From Kitasatospora cinereorecta (lineage in GTDB: Bacteria > Actinomycetota > Actinomycetes > Streptomycetales > Streptomycetaceae): DNA of 64,000 nt. The position numbers and the translations under genes are program-made. Location of the stretch: the NCBI RefSeq assembly GCF_024172095.1, contig NZ_JAMZDX010000006.1:620001-684000 (forward strand), in the 5' to 3' direction. The notes below the pieces were generated by a model that worked only from the letters and a program-made list of their open reading frames with translations, was not told where the DNA came from and made no database searches. Shown here piece after piece: positions 43,569 to 50,870 of the stretch; positions within the stretch are counted from its first letter, which is position 1; each line of letters opens with the position of its first letter.

Positions 43569-44045
43569 TCAGCTCCCGGGTCGGTAGGTCAGCGGCTTGA
43601 CCGGCACCTTGATCGCGATGGTGCCGCTCTTGGCGAAGGTCAGGTCCAGTTCGAGCTCGTCGCCCACCGCGGGCTGCTTCTGCCACCCCATGATCATCAG
43701 GTGGTTCCCGCCGCGGGCCAGTTCGAGTGTGCCGTGTGCGGGCACCGAAAGGCTCTGCACCTCCTCCATGGAGGTCTCGGAGGACCGGTGCAGGGTGACC
43801 GAGCCGGCGGCCGGGCTGGTGACCTTGACCAGGCGGTCCTCGCCGGCGCCGTCGTTGCGGACGGTCAGGTAGCCGGCGCCCATGCCGCCGGGGGTGGCGG
43901 GCAGCGGGATGTAGGACCCGTCGACGGTCAGCCGGGCCGCGGCGTCGGCGGTGCCGCCGGTGCCCGAGAAGCCGCAGCCGACGAGTATGGCGCCGGCGGT
44001 GAGCGCGGTGGCGACGCCGGCGCCGACCAGGGCGGCGCGCCTCAT
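43569..44045 (-). CDS. PCu(A)C-type copper chaperone lipoprotein (ECuC-like)
   Basis: 158 residues. A lipobox-like AILVGCG follows a short hydrophobic stretch, so it is probably a lipoprotein facing the cell exterior. The Cu(I) site is the PCuAC pattern His-x10-Met plus His-x-Met: VTLHRSSETSMEEV and GNHLMIMG. In S. lividans the homologue ECuC works with Sco in extracellular copper traffic to GlxA and cytochrome oxidase. The ATG overlaps the sco stop codon and the gene is followed 34 bp later by copCD. Confidence 0.88.
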   Translation of the reverse strand: MRRAALVGAGVATALTAGAILVGCGFSGTGGTADAAARLTVDGSYIPLPATPGGMGAGYLTVRNDGAGEDRLVKVTSPAAGSVTLHRSSETSMEEVQSLSVPAHGTLELARGGNHLMIMGWQKQPAVGDELELDLTFAKSGTIAIKVPVKPLTYRPGS

Positions 44046-44707
44046 GCCGCCACCCCCTTGGCGAGCAGCGCCAGGTCGTGGCTGAAGGTGTCGACGGTGG
44101 TGCCGCTCATGTAGAGCAGGTGGGCCTTGTCGTCGGACGGGAGGAAGACCAGCACCTGGGCGCCGTGGGTGGAGGTCACCGAGCCGTCGGCGTGGACGAC
44201 CGGGTCCTCGACCAGGATGCCGAGCGGCTTGGCGGCGGCCTTGACCTTGTCCAGGTCGCCGGTGAGGCCGACGAAGTCCTTGCCCATCGAGTCGAGCCAG
44301 GTGCGCAGCACGGTGGGGTTGTCGCGGGCCGGGTCGGTGGAGACGAAGACCACGTCGATCTTCTGCCGGTCCTCGGCGGAGAGCTTGGACATCGCGACGC
44401 CGATGTCGCCCATGGTGGTGGGGCAGACGTCGGGGCAGCTGGTGTAGCCGAAGAACAGCACGGTGGCCTTGCCGGTGGTGCGCTGCCGCAGGTCGTACGG
44501 CTGCCCGGAGGTGTCGTTCAGCACCAGGTCGGGCTTGTCGAACTGCTTCTTCAGCACCGAGCCCTGGTACGGGGAGTTGCTGCTCTCCTTGCTGACCTTG
44601 GCGGGGGAGCCGTCGGTCGACCCGCCCGAGGAGCAGGCGGTCAGGGTGAGGGCGGCGGTGAGGGCGAGGGCGGCGGCGCCGAGCAGTCGCGGGGTGGTGC
44701 GAGGCAT
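44042..44707 (-). CDS. sco: Sco1/SenC copper metallochaperone lipoprotein
   Basis: 221 residues. The N-terminus ends in the lipobox TLTAC. The thioredoxin-like domain carries the Cu-binding CPDVCPTT (C-x3-C) after FFGYTS and the conserved His in STHGAQVLVFLP. Sco proteins deliver copper to the CuA site of cytochrome c oxidase and, in Streptomyces, act with DtpA and GlxA in morphological development. ATG 44707 is the only start that gives a proper signal peptide. Coupled to the PCuAC gene by a 4-bp overlap. Confidence 0.92.
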   Translation of the reverse strand: MPRTTPRLLGAAALALTAALTLTACSSGGSTDGSPAKVSKESSNSPYQGSVLKKQFDKPDLVLNDTSGQPYDLRQRTTGKATVLFFGYTSCPDVCPTTMGDIGVAMSKLSAEDRQKIDVVFVSTDPARDNPTVLRTWLDSMGKDFVGLTGDLDKVKAAAKPLGILVEDPVVHADGSVTSTHGAQVLVFLPSDDKAHLLYMSGTTVDTFSHDLALLAKGVAA

Positions 44708-44787
44708 GCGGGGGGTCCGTTCGTACGGGGCGGGCTGGTGCCGGCGGGGGCCGCGTCGGGTCGGGACGCGGCCCCCGCCGGGCGGGG

Positions 44788-45504
44788 TCAGGCGTTCTTG
44801 CGGCGCAGGCCCAGGACGCCGAGGGCGGCGCCGATCACGCCGACCACGATGCCGACCACGCCGAGGGTGCGGGCGGTGTCGTCGCTCGCCTTGGCGGCGG
44901 CCTGCTGGGTCTGGTCGGACTTGGCGGCGGAGTCGCCGGAGTGGTGGTCGCCGGCGGCCTCGGCCTTGGCGAGGGTCAGCACCGGCGCGGGCTTGGCCGG
45001 CTCCGGCTGGCCGTCCTTGGCCTCCTCGATCCAGCGGACCACGTCGCCGTTGTCGTAGGTCTGCAGGGCCTTGAAGACGACCTTGTCGGTGTCGCTCGGC
45101 AGGGCGCCGAGCGACACGCGGAACTCCTGGAACTGGCCGGGGGCGATCTTGGTGCCGGGGTCGGCGGTCCAGGTGATCTTGGAGACGGCCTCGTTGATGT
45201 CCTGGCCGTGCGACTTCAGCGGCTTGTCGAGCTTGGACTTCTCCAGGGTGGCCGTCCAGCCCGGCAGCGGCTGGGTGCGGACCGAGGCCATCGGGTGGTC
45301 CATCGGCAGGCTGACCTCCAGCTTCACCGTGCTCGCGGCGTCGCTCTCGTTCGGCACCCGGAAGGCGACGGCGGTGTAGGCGCCCTGCTGGGCGTTGCCG
45401 GGCTGGACGGTGACGTGCGCGAAGGCGGGCACGGCCATCGCCAGCACGGTGGAGGCGGCGACGACACCGGCGGCGGCGAGACGGACGGCAGGAAGGGAAC
45501 GCAT
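44788..45504 (-). CDS. YcnI/DUF1775 copper-associated surface protein
   Basis: 238 residues: signal peptide ending VPAFA, mature N-terminal His in HVTVQPGNAQQGAYTAVAFR, read as HVTVQPGN and AQQGAYTAVAFR, and the conserved Trp in LPGWTATLEKSKLDKPL. In YcnI the N-terminal His with a nearby Glu and Trp binds Cu(II). A Lys/Ala/His linker (DHHSGDS) leads to a C-terminal membrane helix (TLGVVGIVVGVIGAALGVLGL) and a basic tail, so it stays cell-attached. ATG 45504 has GGGAG 8 nt upstream. It lies 80 bp ahead of sco on the same strand. Confidence 0.88.
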   Translation of the reverse strand: MRSLPAVRLAAAGVVAASTVLAMAVPAFAHVTVQPGNAQQGAYTAVAFRVPNESDAASTVKLEVSLPMDHPMASVRTQPLPGWTATLEKSKLDKPLKSHGQDINEAVSKITWTADPGTKIAPGQFQEFRVSLGALPSDTDKVVFKALQTYDNGDVVRWIEEAKDGQPEPAKPAPVLTLAKAEAAGDHHSGDSAAKSDQTQQAAAKASDDTARTLGVVGIVVGVIGAALGVLGLRRKNA

Positions 45505-45632
45505 CAGGGTTCTCCCGGAGGACGGCGGGGCCACCACGGGCCCACGGCACAGGCGTACGGAGGACGAGCCGTCCCGCCACACGCGGGTACGGCTGCGCGG
45601 GCGCGCCCCGTCACCCCGTCACCGGGGTCGGA

Positions 45633-46445
45633 TCAGCGCGCGAACGCCGCCGCCGGCGGACCCCGCCGGACCACGCTGTGCCGCAGGGCGGCCGCCACCG
45701 GCAGCCGCCAACTCCCCGCCCGGGCGCGGCCGCGCCCCGGCTCCCGGTCACCGGCGAGCGGCCCGAGCAGCAGCGCGGCGGCCAGCGCCAGCGCGGTACG
45801 CAGCGGGGCCGCCCACTCCTGGGCCGCGGTCGCCGCCACCCGGACCAGCCGCCACAGCGCCGCCTCGCCGCGCCGCAGCCACCAGCCCGCCACCACGGCG
45901 GCGGCCAGGTGGCCGAGCAGCATCCCGGGGGTCAGCCCGAACAGCCCGGCGGCGTGCGGCGCGGCGGCCGCGGCGAACGCCTGCGGGTCGAGGCCGGCCG
46001 CGGTGACGACCTGTTCGGGGGTGGTGTCCAGCGGGACGACGGTCAGCCCGTCGCCCACCCGGTCGTCGCACAGCAGCCGCCCGGCGGCCTCGGCCATGCC
46101 GGGGTGCTGCATTCCGGCCATCGCGGCGCCGGCGCCGCTCGACAGGCCGTGGAACAGCAGGTGCAGACCGAGCTGACCCGCCCCGAGCGCCCCGGCGATC
46201 CCCACCAGCGAGCGCTCCCGCCCGCCGAGCAGCGCCGCGATCCCCAGCACCGCGGCGAAGCCGAGCAGCAGCGCGTACGGTGCGACATCGCCGCCGCCGA
46301 CCAGGCCGTGCCCGGCCGTGGCGACCAGCGTGCACACCAGCGCGAACGGCACCGCCCGCAGCAGCCGCAGGTCCCAGGCCGCCGCCGTCGCCCGCCCGGC
46401 GGGAACGGAGGCGCCCCGGTGGGTGGCGGCGTGGTGGTCAGTCAT
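45633..46445 (-). CDS. multi-pass membrane protein heading the copper operon
   Basis: 270 residues with about five hydrophobic helices (FALVCTLVATAGHGL, YALLLGFAAVLGIAALLGG, GIAGALGAGQLGLHLLFHGL, LLGHLAAAVVAGWWL, RTALALAAALLLGPLAG). His residues at helix edges (ATAGHGL, LHLLFHGL, GMQHPGM) recall metal-handling membrane proteins. The Arg/Ala-rich C-terminus is cytoplasmic. It is the first gene of the minus-strand copper gene run (46445 to 40242), 128 bp before ycnI. No family name is certain. Confidence 0.7.
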   Translation of the reverse strand: MTDHHAATHRGASVPAGRATAAAWDLRLLRAVPFALVCTLVATAGHGLVGGGDVAPYALLLGFAAVLGIAALLGGRERSLVGIAGALGAGQLGLHLLFHGLSSGAGAAMAGMQHPGMAEAAGRLLCDDRVGDGLTVVPLDTTPEQVVTAAGLDPQAFAAAAAPHAAGLFGLTPGMLLGHLAAAVVAGWWLRRGEAALWRLVRVAATAAQEWAAPLRTALALAAALLLGPLAGDREPGRGRARAGSWRLPVAAALRHSVVRRGPPAAAFAR

Positions 46446-46676
46446 GGCCGGGCCATCATCTCACCGCCTACCGGGGCGCCCGGGGCAGGGTGCGGGATCC
46501 GTGGAAGTTGGCTTGATCCCTTCCGGCGTGCGCGCCGGTCCGTGCGCCGCGCGGCACAGGACCTGCACACCGGTCCATCCGCCGAACGGGCGGCGTTCGC
46601 CGCTGCGGACGATTCACCGCCGCATCGCTCGGAGATACCTAGTTGTATGTGGAGCCGCAGCCAGGAGGGATCTCCC

Positions 46677-47336
46677 GTGGACATCTGGTGGACTCTGCAC
46701 CTCAAGCGCGACCCGGCCAGCGTGCCGCTCGCCCGCCGCATCCTGCTCGGCGCCATGGAGACGGCCGGCGTCGACCGGCAGATCGCCTTCGACCTCGGCG
46801 TCGCTCTCACCGAGGCGTGCGCCAACGCGGTCGAGCACGCCGCCTGCGGCCGACCCGACGAGGGCTTCCAGGTGACCGCCGCGCTCGCCGGCGACCGGTT
46901 GCGGATCGAGGTGGTCGACTCCGGGCCGGGCCTGCCGCCGGTCGCGGCCCCCGCCCCGCCCAGCGTGCCGCCGCTGCGTCGCCCGGCCCCCTCCCCGCCG
47001 TCCCCGCCCGCCCGACCCGGGCGCCGCGTGGTCGCCACCCGCCGCGGCCGCGCCAGCCTGCCGGCCAGGGTGCTCACCGCGCACCGCCCGCGCGTCACCG
47101 ACCGGCCCGCCCCGTACGACACCCACGTCCTGCCGGTCGGCCGCCCGCTCGCCACCCGCACCCCGGACCTGGACGCGGTGCCGGACCTCGCCGCCGAGTC
47201 GGGCCGCGGCCTGTTCCTGATCCACGCCCTCACCGACCACGTCCAACTGCGCAACCACCCGCTGCGCGGAGCGATCGTCAGCTTCGACAAGGTCCTCAAG
47301 TGGCAGGACGACGCCCTGCTGCGCGCGGCGTCCTAG
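46677..47336 (+). CDS. anti-sigma-factor-type ATP-binding protein with an insert in the ATP lid
   Basis: 219 residues of the RsbW/SpoIIAB-like HATPase family, whose members regulate sigma factors through anti-anti-sigma partners. N box ALTEACANAVEHA (44-56) and G1 box DSGPGLP (81-87) are intact, and the G2-like ESGRGLFLIHALTD begins at 174. Between G1 and G2 lies an ~85-residue Pro/Arg-rich segment, far longer than the usual lid. GTG 46677 has GGAGGG 7 nt upstream; ATG 46647 is an alternative. The final base of the stop codon is the first base of a MITE terminal repeat. Confidence 0.8.
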   Translation: MDIWWTLHLKRDPASVPLARRILLGAMETAGVDRQIAFDLGVALTEACANAVEHAACGRPDEGFQVTAALAGDRLRIEVVDSGPGLPPVAAPAPPSVPPLRRPAPSPPSPPARPGRRVVATRRGRASLPARVLTAHRPRVTDRPAPYDTHVLPVGRPLATRTPDLDAVPDLAAESGRGLFLIHALTDHVQLRNHPLRGAIVSFDKVLKWQDDALLRAAS

Positions 47337-47618
47337 GTCCTCTCTTTCGGATCATGCCGGGCGCGCGCCGCCGGAGCACGCTCCCTCCTTGCCCGCCATC
47401 GGGCAGGAGGGGCCCACCGCCGGCTTGTCGTCGGTCGCCGATGGCCCCCAGCCTCCGGCCGGGAGGTGCCCCCACCGCATGGACTCCGCCCCCAGCCTCC
47501 GGCCGGGAGGTACCCCCACCTCCGCACCGCCGAGCCACGCTCCCTCCTTGCCCGCCATCGGGCAGGAGGGGCCCATCAACGACGCGCGCTGATCCGACAT
47601 GATCCGAAAGAGAGGACC
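47336..47618. mobile_element. MITE-like element 1 (283 bp)
   Basis: Non-coding element bounded by perfect 21-bp inverted repeats (GGTCCTCTCTTTCGGATCAT at the left, plus one more base, and its complement at 47598-47618). Inside are two copies of a 40-bp sequence and two copies of a 24-bp sequence, and a core (GCCGGCTTGTCGTCGGTCGC and the bases after it, from 47420) shared with element 2 at 50699-50857. No transposase and no clear target duplication are seen. It sits directly at the 3' end of the ATPase gene. Confidence 0.7.
47377..47575. repeat. internal direct repeats of MITE-like element 1
   Basis: Repeat A, 40 bp beginning CACGCTCCCTCCTTGCCCGC, is identical at 47377-47416 and 47536-47575 and is itself hairpin-prone (GCCCGCCATCGGGC). 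Repeat B, 24 bp beginning GCCCCCAGCCTCCGGCCGGG, is identical at 47444-47467 and 47488-47511, each followed by CCCCCACC. Repeat B looks like the C-rich extragenic palindromes scattered in streptomycete genomes. Confidence 0.75.
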
Positions 47619-47682
47619 GCACCCCCCGGACGGCACGAGGCCGCCGCCACCCGGCTGCGGGCGGCGGCGGCCTCGTGGGACG

Positions 47683-48081
47683 TCAGTGGTTCTTGCCGAG
47701 GCAGAGCGTGAAGCTGGTGCTGGACTTCTCCACGTAGGAGGCGACCAGGCCCTCGACCGACTCGCACTCCTGGTCGTTGCTGCTCTGGACGACCTTGAGG
47801 ACCTTGAAGTCCGCGTTGGCGGCGCCGCAGTCGACGATGCTCACCTTCGGCTTGGCCTCGGTGCCGGCGTTGGTCACGCAGTTGCCGGCCTGGGCCATGT
47901 CCGGCGCGTCCTTGTGGAACCACGACCACACCATCAGGGCGATCACGCCGGCGACCACGATGCCGACGTACTTGCCGACGAGGCGGGCGACGTTCCGCTT
48001 CTTCTTCGCGGGCTCGGCCTCGACCGGGATCTCCGGGTAGGGGGAGGTCGCCTGGTCCTCGGCGGCCGGAGGAGTGCTCAT
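47683..48081 (-). CDS. LppU/SCO3897-type single-pass protein
   Basis: 132 residues: a short cytoplasmic tail with AKKKRNVARL, one membrane helix (VGKYVGIVVAGVIALMVWSW) and a ~75-residue extracellular domain with four Cys (GNCVTNAG, IVDCGAAN, DQECESVE, TLCLGKNH) that probably form two disulphides. It resembles a family of small streptomycete membrane proteins of unknown role. ATG 48081 has GGAG-like bases upstream (GTACCGAGCAAGGAACC). It diverges from the LysR gene across 183 bp. Confidence 0.7.
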   Translation of the reverse strand: MSTPPAAEDQATSPYPEIPVEAEPAKKKRNVARLVGKYVGIVVAGVIALMVWSWFHKDAPDMAQAGNCVTNAGTEAKPKVSIVDCGAANADFKVLKVVQSSNDQECESVEGLVASYVEKSSTSFTLCLGKNH

Positions 48082-48264
48082 GTGGTGGTTCCTTGCTCGG
48101 TACTCGGGTGCTGCGGGCCGCCGAAGACTAGAAGAGCCCATTACCGCAACAGAAGACAAAATGTACGACTGTTGTCGAATCTTGTCCGAAAATCGTTCCC
48201 GATCCGGGCAGATCGGACGCTGACCACCCGCCGGATTCCCGTCGGTGCCCCATAGGCTGGCCCG

Positions 48265-49170
48265 GTGACGGAATGGGATCTGCGCAGGCTGCGGGTGCTC
48301 CAGGCGCTCGACGAGTGCGGCACGGTGACCGCCGCGGCGCAGCGGCTCTGCCTCACGCCCTCCGCCGTCTCCCAGCAACTCGCCGCCCTGGCGAAACAGT
48401 TGGGCGCGCCGATGGTCGAGCCGCACGGCCGCCGGGTACGGCTGACCAGCGCCGCCCGACTGGTCCTCGGCCACGCCGAGCGGGTCTTCGGCCAGCTGGA
48501 GCAGGCCGACGCCGAACTCGCCGGCTACCTGCACGGCGCCGCCGGCGAGGTCCGGATCGGCGCCTTCGCCACCGCGATATCCGGCATCGTCGTCCCTGCG
48601 GTGCGACAACTCATGCTCGAAGCACCACAGTTGCGGATCACCGTCACCGAGGCCGAGGCCGCCGAGGCGTACCGGCTGCTGGCCGCCGGCGAGGTCGACC
48701 TCGCCGTCTCGCTCGCCGTCCAACTCCCCGCCGAACCCGACCCCCGGCTGGTCCGCACCCCGCTGCTGACCGACCCCCTCGACGTCGCCCTGCCCGCCGG
48801 CCACCCGCTCGCCACCGCCACCGGACTGCGCCTCGCCGACCTCGCCGACCAGCCCTGGATCTACGGCGCCACCGGCCCCTGGCGGGACATCACCCTGGCC
48901 GCCTGCGCCGACGCCGGCTTCGTCCCGCGCCGGGCCCACACCGCCGCCGACTGGGACGCGATCCTCGCCATGGTCGGGGCCGGACTCGGCGTCGCCCTGG
49001 TCCCCCGCCTCGCCTCCGCCGCCCGCCGCGGCGGCGCGGTCGTCCGCCCGCTCCCCGCCGACCTGCCCACCCGTCAGGTGGTCGCCGCCGTCCGGGCCGG
49101 CACCGGGACCGCCCCGCCGCTGCGCCGGGTGCTGGCCGCTCTCCGCGCGGCAACCGTTCAGCCGGGCTGA
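48265..49170 (+). CDS. LysR-family transcriptional regulator
   Basis: 301 residues. The HTH (about 5-62) is LRVLQALDECGTVTAAAQRL followed by CLTPSAVSQQLAALAKQLGA, the standard LysR signature. The effector-binding domain (about 90-295) has the type II periplasmic-binding fold pattern GEVRIGAFATAISGIVVPAV and the GVALVPRL motif. GTG start. It ends 91 bp before the allantoicase start on the same strand; such regulators often control the neighbouring catabolic gene, here purine (allantoin) breakdown, but this is inference. Confidence 0.9.
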   Translation: MTEWDLRRLRVLQALDECGTVTAAAQRLCLTPSAVSQQLAALAKQLGAPMVEPHGRRVRLTSAARLVLGHAERVFGQLEQADAELAGYLHGAAGEVRIGAFATAISGIVVPAVRQLMLEAPQLRITVTEAEAAEAYRLLAAGEVDLAVSLAVQLPAEPDPRLVRTPLLTDPLDVALPAGHPLATATGLRLADLADQPWIYGATGPWRDITLAACADAGFVPRRAHTAADWDAILAMVGAGLGVALVPRLASAARRGGAVVRPLPADLPTRQVVAAVRAGTGTAPPLRRVLAALRAATVQPG

Positions 49171-49261
49171 ACAAACCGCTCAGAATCATTCGATGGACCT
49201 GGAAGGTCCCCTCGCGGCACCGTGGAGACATCCCACCGAGCCCGCCGAGGAGGCCCCTCCC

Positions 49262-50347
49262 GTGCCGAACCCTGCCCGCACCGCCCCCGCCGAACCCGCC
49301 GTCGACGACCTCGCGGCCGCCCCCTACCCCGGCGGCGATCCGTATGCCGACTACCGGCCCGCCGACTTCGCCTTCACCGCCCTGCCCGACCTCGCCGACC
49401 GCCGCCTCGGCGGCGCCGTCCTCGCCGCCGGCGACGAGTTCTTCGCCGACCGCGAGAACCTGCTGAAGCCCGACCCCGCCGAGTTCCGTCCGCACACCTT
49501 CACCGCCAAGGGCCAGCTGATGGACGGCTGGGAGACCCGCCGCCGGCGCGGCCGCACCACCGGCGCCCCGCACCCCGGCCCCGACGACCACGACTGGGCA
49601 CTGATCCGCCTCGGCGTCCCCGGCACCGTCCGCGGCGTGCTGGTCGACACCGCCCACTTCCGCGGCAACCACCCGCTCGCCGTCTCCGTCGAGGCCACCG
49701 AACTCCCCGGCACCCCCGGCCCCGAGGACCTCGATGCCGCCGACTGGCACCCGCTGGTGCCCCGCTCCCCCGTCCGCGGCCACGCCGCCAACGGCTACCC
49801 GGTCACCGACCCCCGCCGCGTCACCCACCTGCGGATCCGCCAGTACCCCGACGGCGGCATCGCCCGCCTGCGGGTCCACGGCGAACCCCGCCCCGACCGC
49901 GCCTGGCTCACCGCCCTCGGCACCTTCGACCTTGCCGCTCTCGCCCACGGCGGCACCGTTGAGGACGCCTCCGACCGCTTCTTCTCCTCCCCGGTCAACC
50001 TGATCATGCCCGGCACCTCCCGCGTCATGGGCGAGGGCTGGGAGACCCGCCGGCGCCGCGACCGGGGAGCCGACTGGGTCCGGCTCCGGCTCGCCGGCCG
50101 CGGCCTGATCCGCGCCGTCGAGATCGACACCGCCAACTACCTCGGCAACGCCGCCGGCTGGGCCGGCCTGCAGGGCCGCGACGGCGAGGACGGCGCCTGG
50201 TTCGACCTCCTCCCGCTCACCCGCCTGCAGCCCGACACCCTCCACCGGCTGCCGCTCGACCGGCCCCGCCCGGCCACCCACGTCCGGCTGGACGTCCTGC
50301 CCGACGGCGGCATCGCCCGCCTGCGCCTGCACGGCTCACTGCTCTGA
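49262..50347 (+). CDS. alc: allantoicase
   Basis: 361-residue allantoicase: allantoate plus water to ureidoglycolate and urea, in purine degradation. Two homologous jelly-roll halves are evident: DGWETRRRRG with LIRLGVPGTVRGVLVDTAHF and FRGNHP in the first, and GEGWETRRRRD, RLRLAGRGLIRAVEIDTANY and LGNAAGW in the second, each ending with VRLDVLPDGGIARLRLHG-type strands. GTG 49262 has GAGGAGG 8 nt upstream and fits family length. It lies downstream of a LysR regulator. Confidence 0.93.
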   Translation: MPNPARTAPAEPAVDDLAAAPYPGGDPYADYRPADFAFTALPDLADRRLGGAVLAAGDEFFADRENLLKPDPAEFRPHTFTAKGQLMDGWETRRRRGRTTGAPHPGPDDHDWALIRLGVPGTVRGVLVDTAHFRGNHPLAVSVEATELPGTPGPEDLDAADWHPLVPRSPVRGHAANGYPVTDPRRVTHLRIRQYPDGGIARLRVHGEPRPDRAWLTALGTFDLAALAHGGTVEDASDRFFSSPVNLIMPGTSRVMGEGWETRRRRDRGADWVRLRLAGRGLIRAVEIDTANYLGNAAGWAGLQGRDGEDGAWFDLLPLTRLQPDTLHRLPLDRPRPATHVRLDVLPDGGIARLRLHGSLL

Positions 50348-50410
50348 CCCCGCCCCGCGCGGGCCCGCCCGAATTGCCGGGCCCGCCGGGCGGGCGGAGC
50401 ATGAGGGGTC

Positions 50411-50656
50411 ATGAAGCATCGGATGCGTGCCGAGTACGGCGAAAGCGGATCATCCGGCGGCGTGCTGGTCTGGCACATCGTGCGGGACGACGGCGTGGTC
50501 GCCATGTGCGGCCGGGAACTCGACGAGAGCGGCGCCCTCCAGGACGCCGGCCAGTGGACGGTCGACCCGTCCCTCAACTGCCACACCTGCGGAGCCCTCT
50601 ACCTCCGCGAAACCCCCTACTTCCCGGGCGAACACCCCGAGGACGCCTGGTCCTGA
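50411..50656 (+). CDS. small conserved protein with a possible zinc site
   Basis: 81 residues. Features are VLVWHIVRDDGVVAMCGREL and a Cys pair in LNCHTCGALYL, so MCGR plus NCHTC could form a zinc knuckle. The WHIV/CGREL pattern is seen in many small actinobacterial proteins without known role. The start ATG is 63 bp after the allantoicase stop. The gene is followed by MITE-like element 2. Confidence 0.65.
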   Translation: MKHRMRAEYGESGSSGGVLVWHIVRDDGVVAMCGRELDESGALQDAGQWTVDPSLNCHTCGALYLRETPYFPGEHPEDAWS

Positions 50657-50698
50657 CCCACGGCGAAGCTCCGCCCCGATCCGGGGGACAGGCCCTGA

Positions 50699-50857
50699 GG
50701 CCTGTCTGACAATTCCCGCCGGGCGGCCGACGCCGGAGTGTGCACCTCGCCGGCTTGTCGTCGGTCGCCGATGCTCCGCATGGACTCCCTCCTCCGCACC
50801 GCCGAGCCACGCACTCCAACGCCGCCCGCTGATCCGACGGGAACTGTCAGACAGGCC
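50699..50857. mobile_element. MITE-like element 2 (159 bp)
   Basis: Non-coding element with 20-bp inverted ends, GGCCTGTCTGACAATTCCCG and its complement with one mismatch at 50838-50857. Its core matches element 1 (47336-47618): GCCGGCTTGTCGTCGGTCGC with the following GATG, the CCGCATGGACTCC segment and the CTCCGCACCGCCGAGCCACGC segment, but the terminal repeats are unrelated. No transposase. It lies between the small gene and the amidase gene, ending 13 bp before the amidase start. Confidence 0.75.
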
Positions 50858-50870
50858 CTAGCCTTTCCCC

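Noticed and set aside
47337..47700. CRISPR array suggested by regularly placed repeats
   Set aside because: Only two copies of each repeat, different lengths and no spacers or cas genes; terminal inverted repeats show a MITE-like element.
47352..47711. Several short frames across MITE-like element 1
   Set aside because: They translate repeats and inverted repeats; the element is non-coding.
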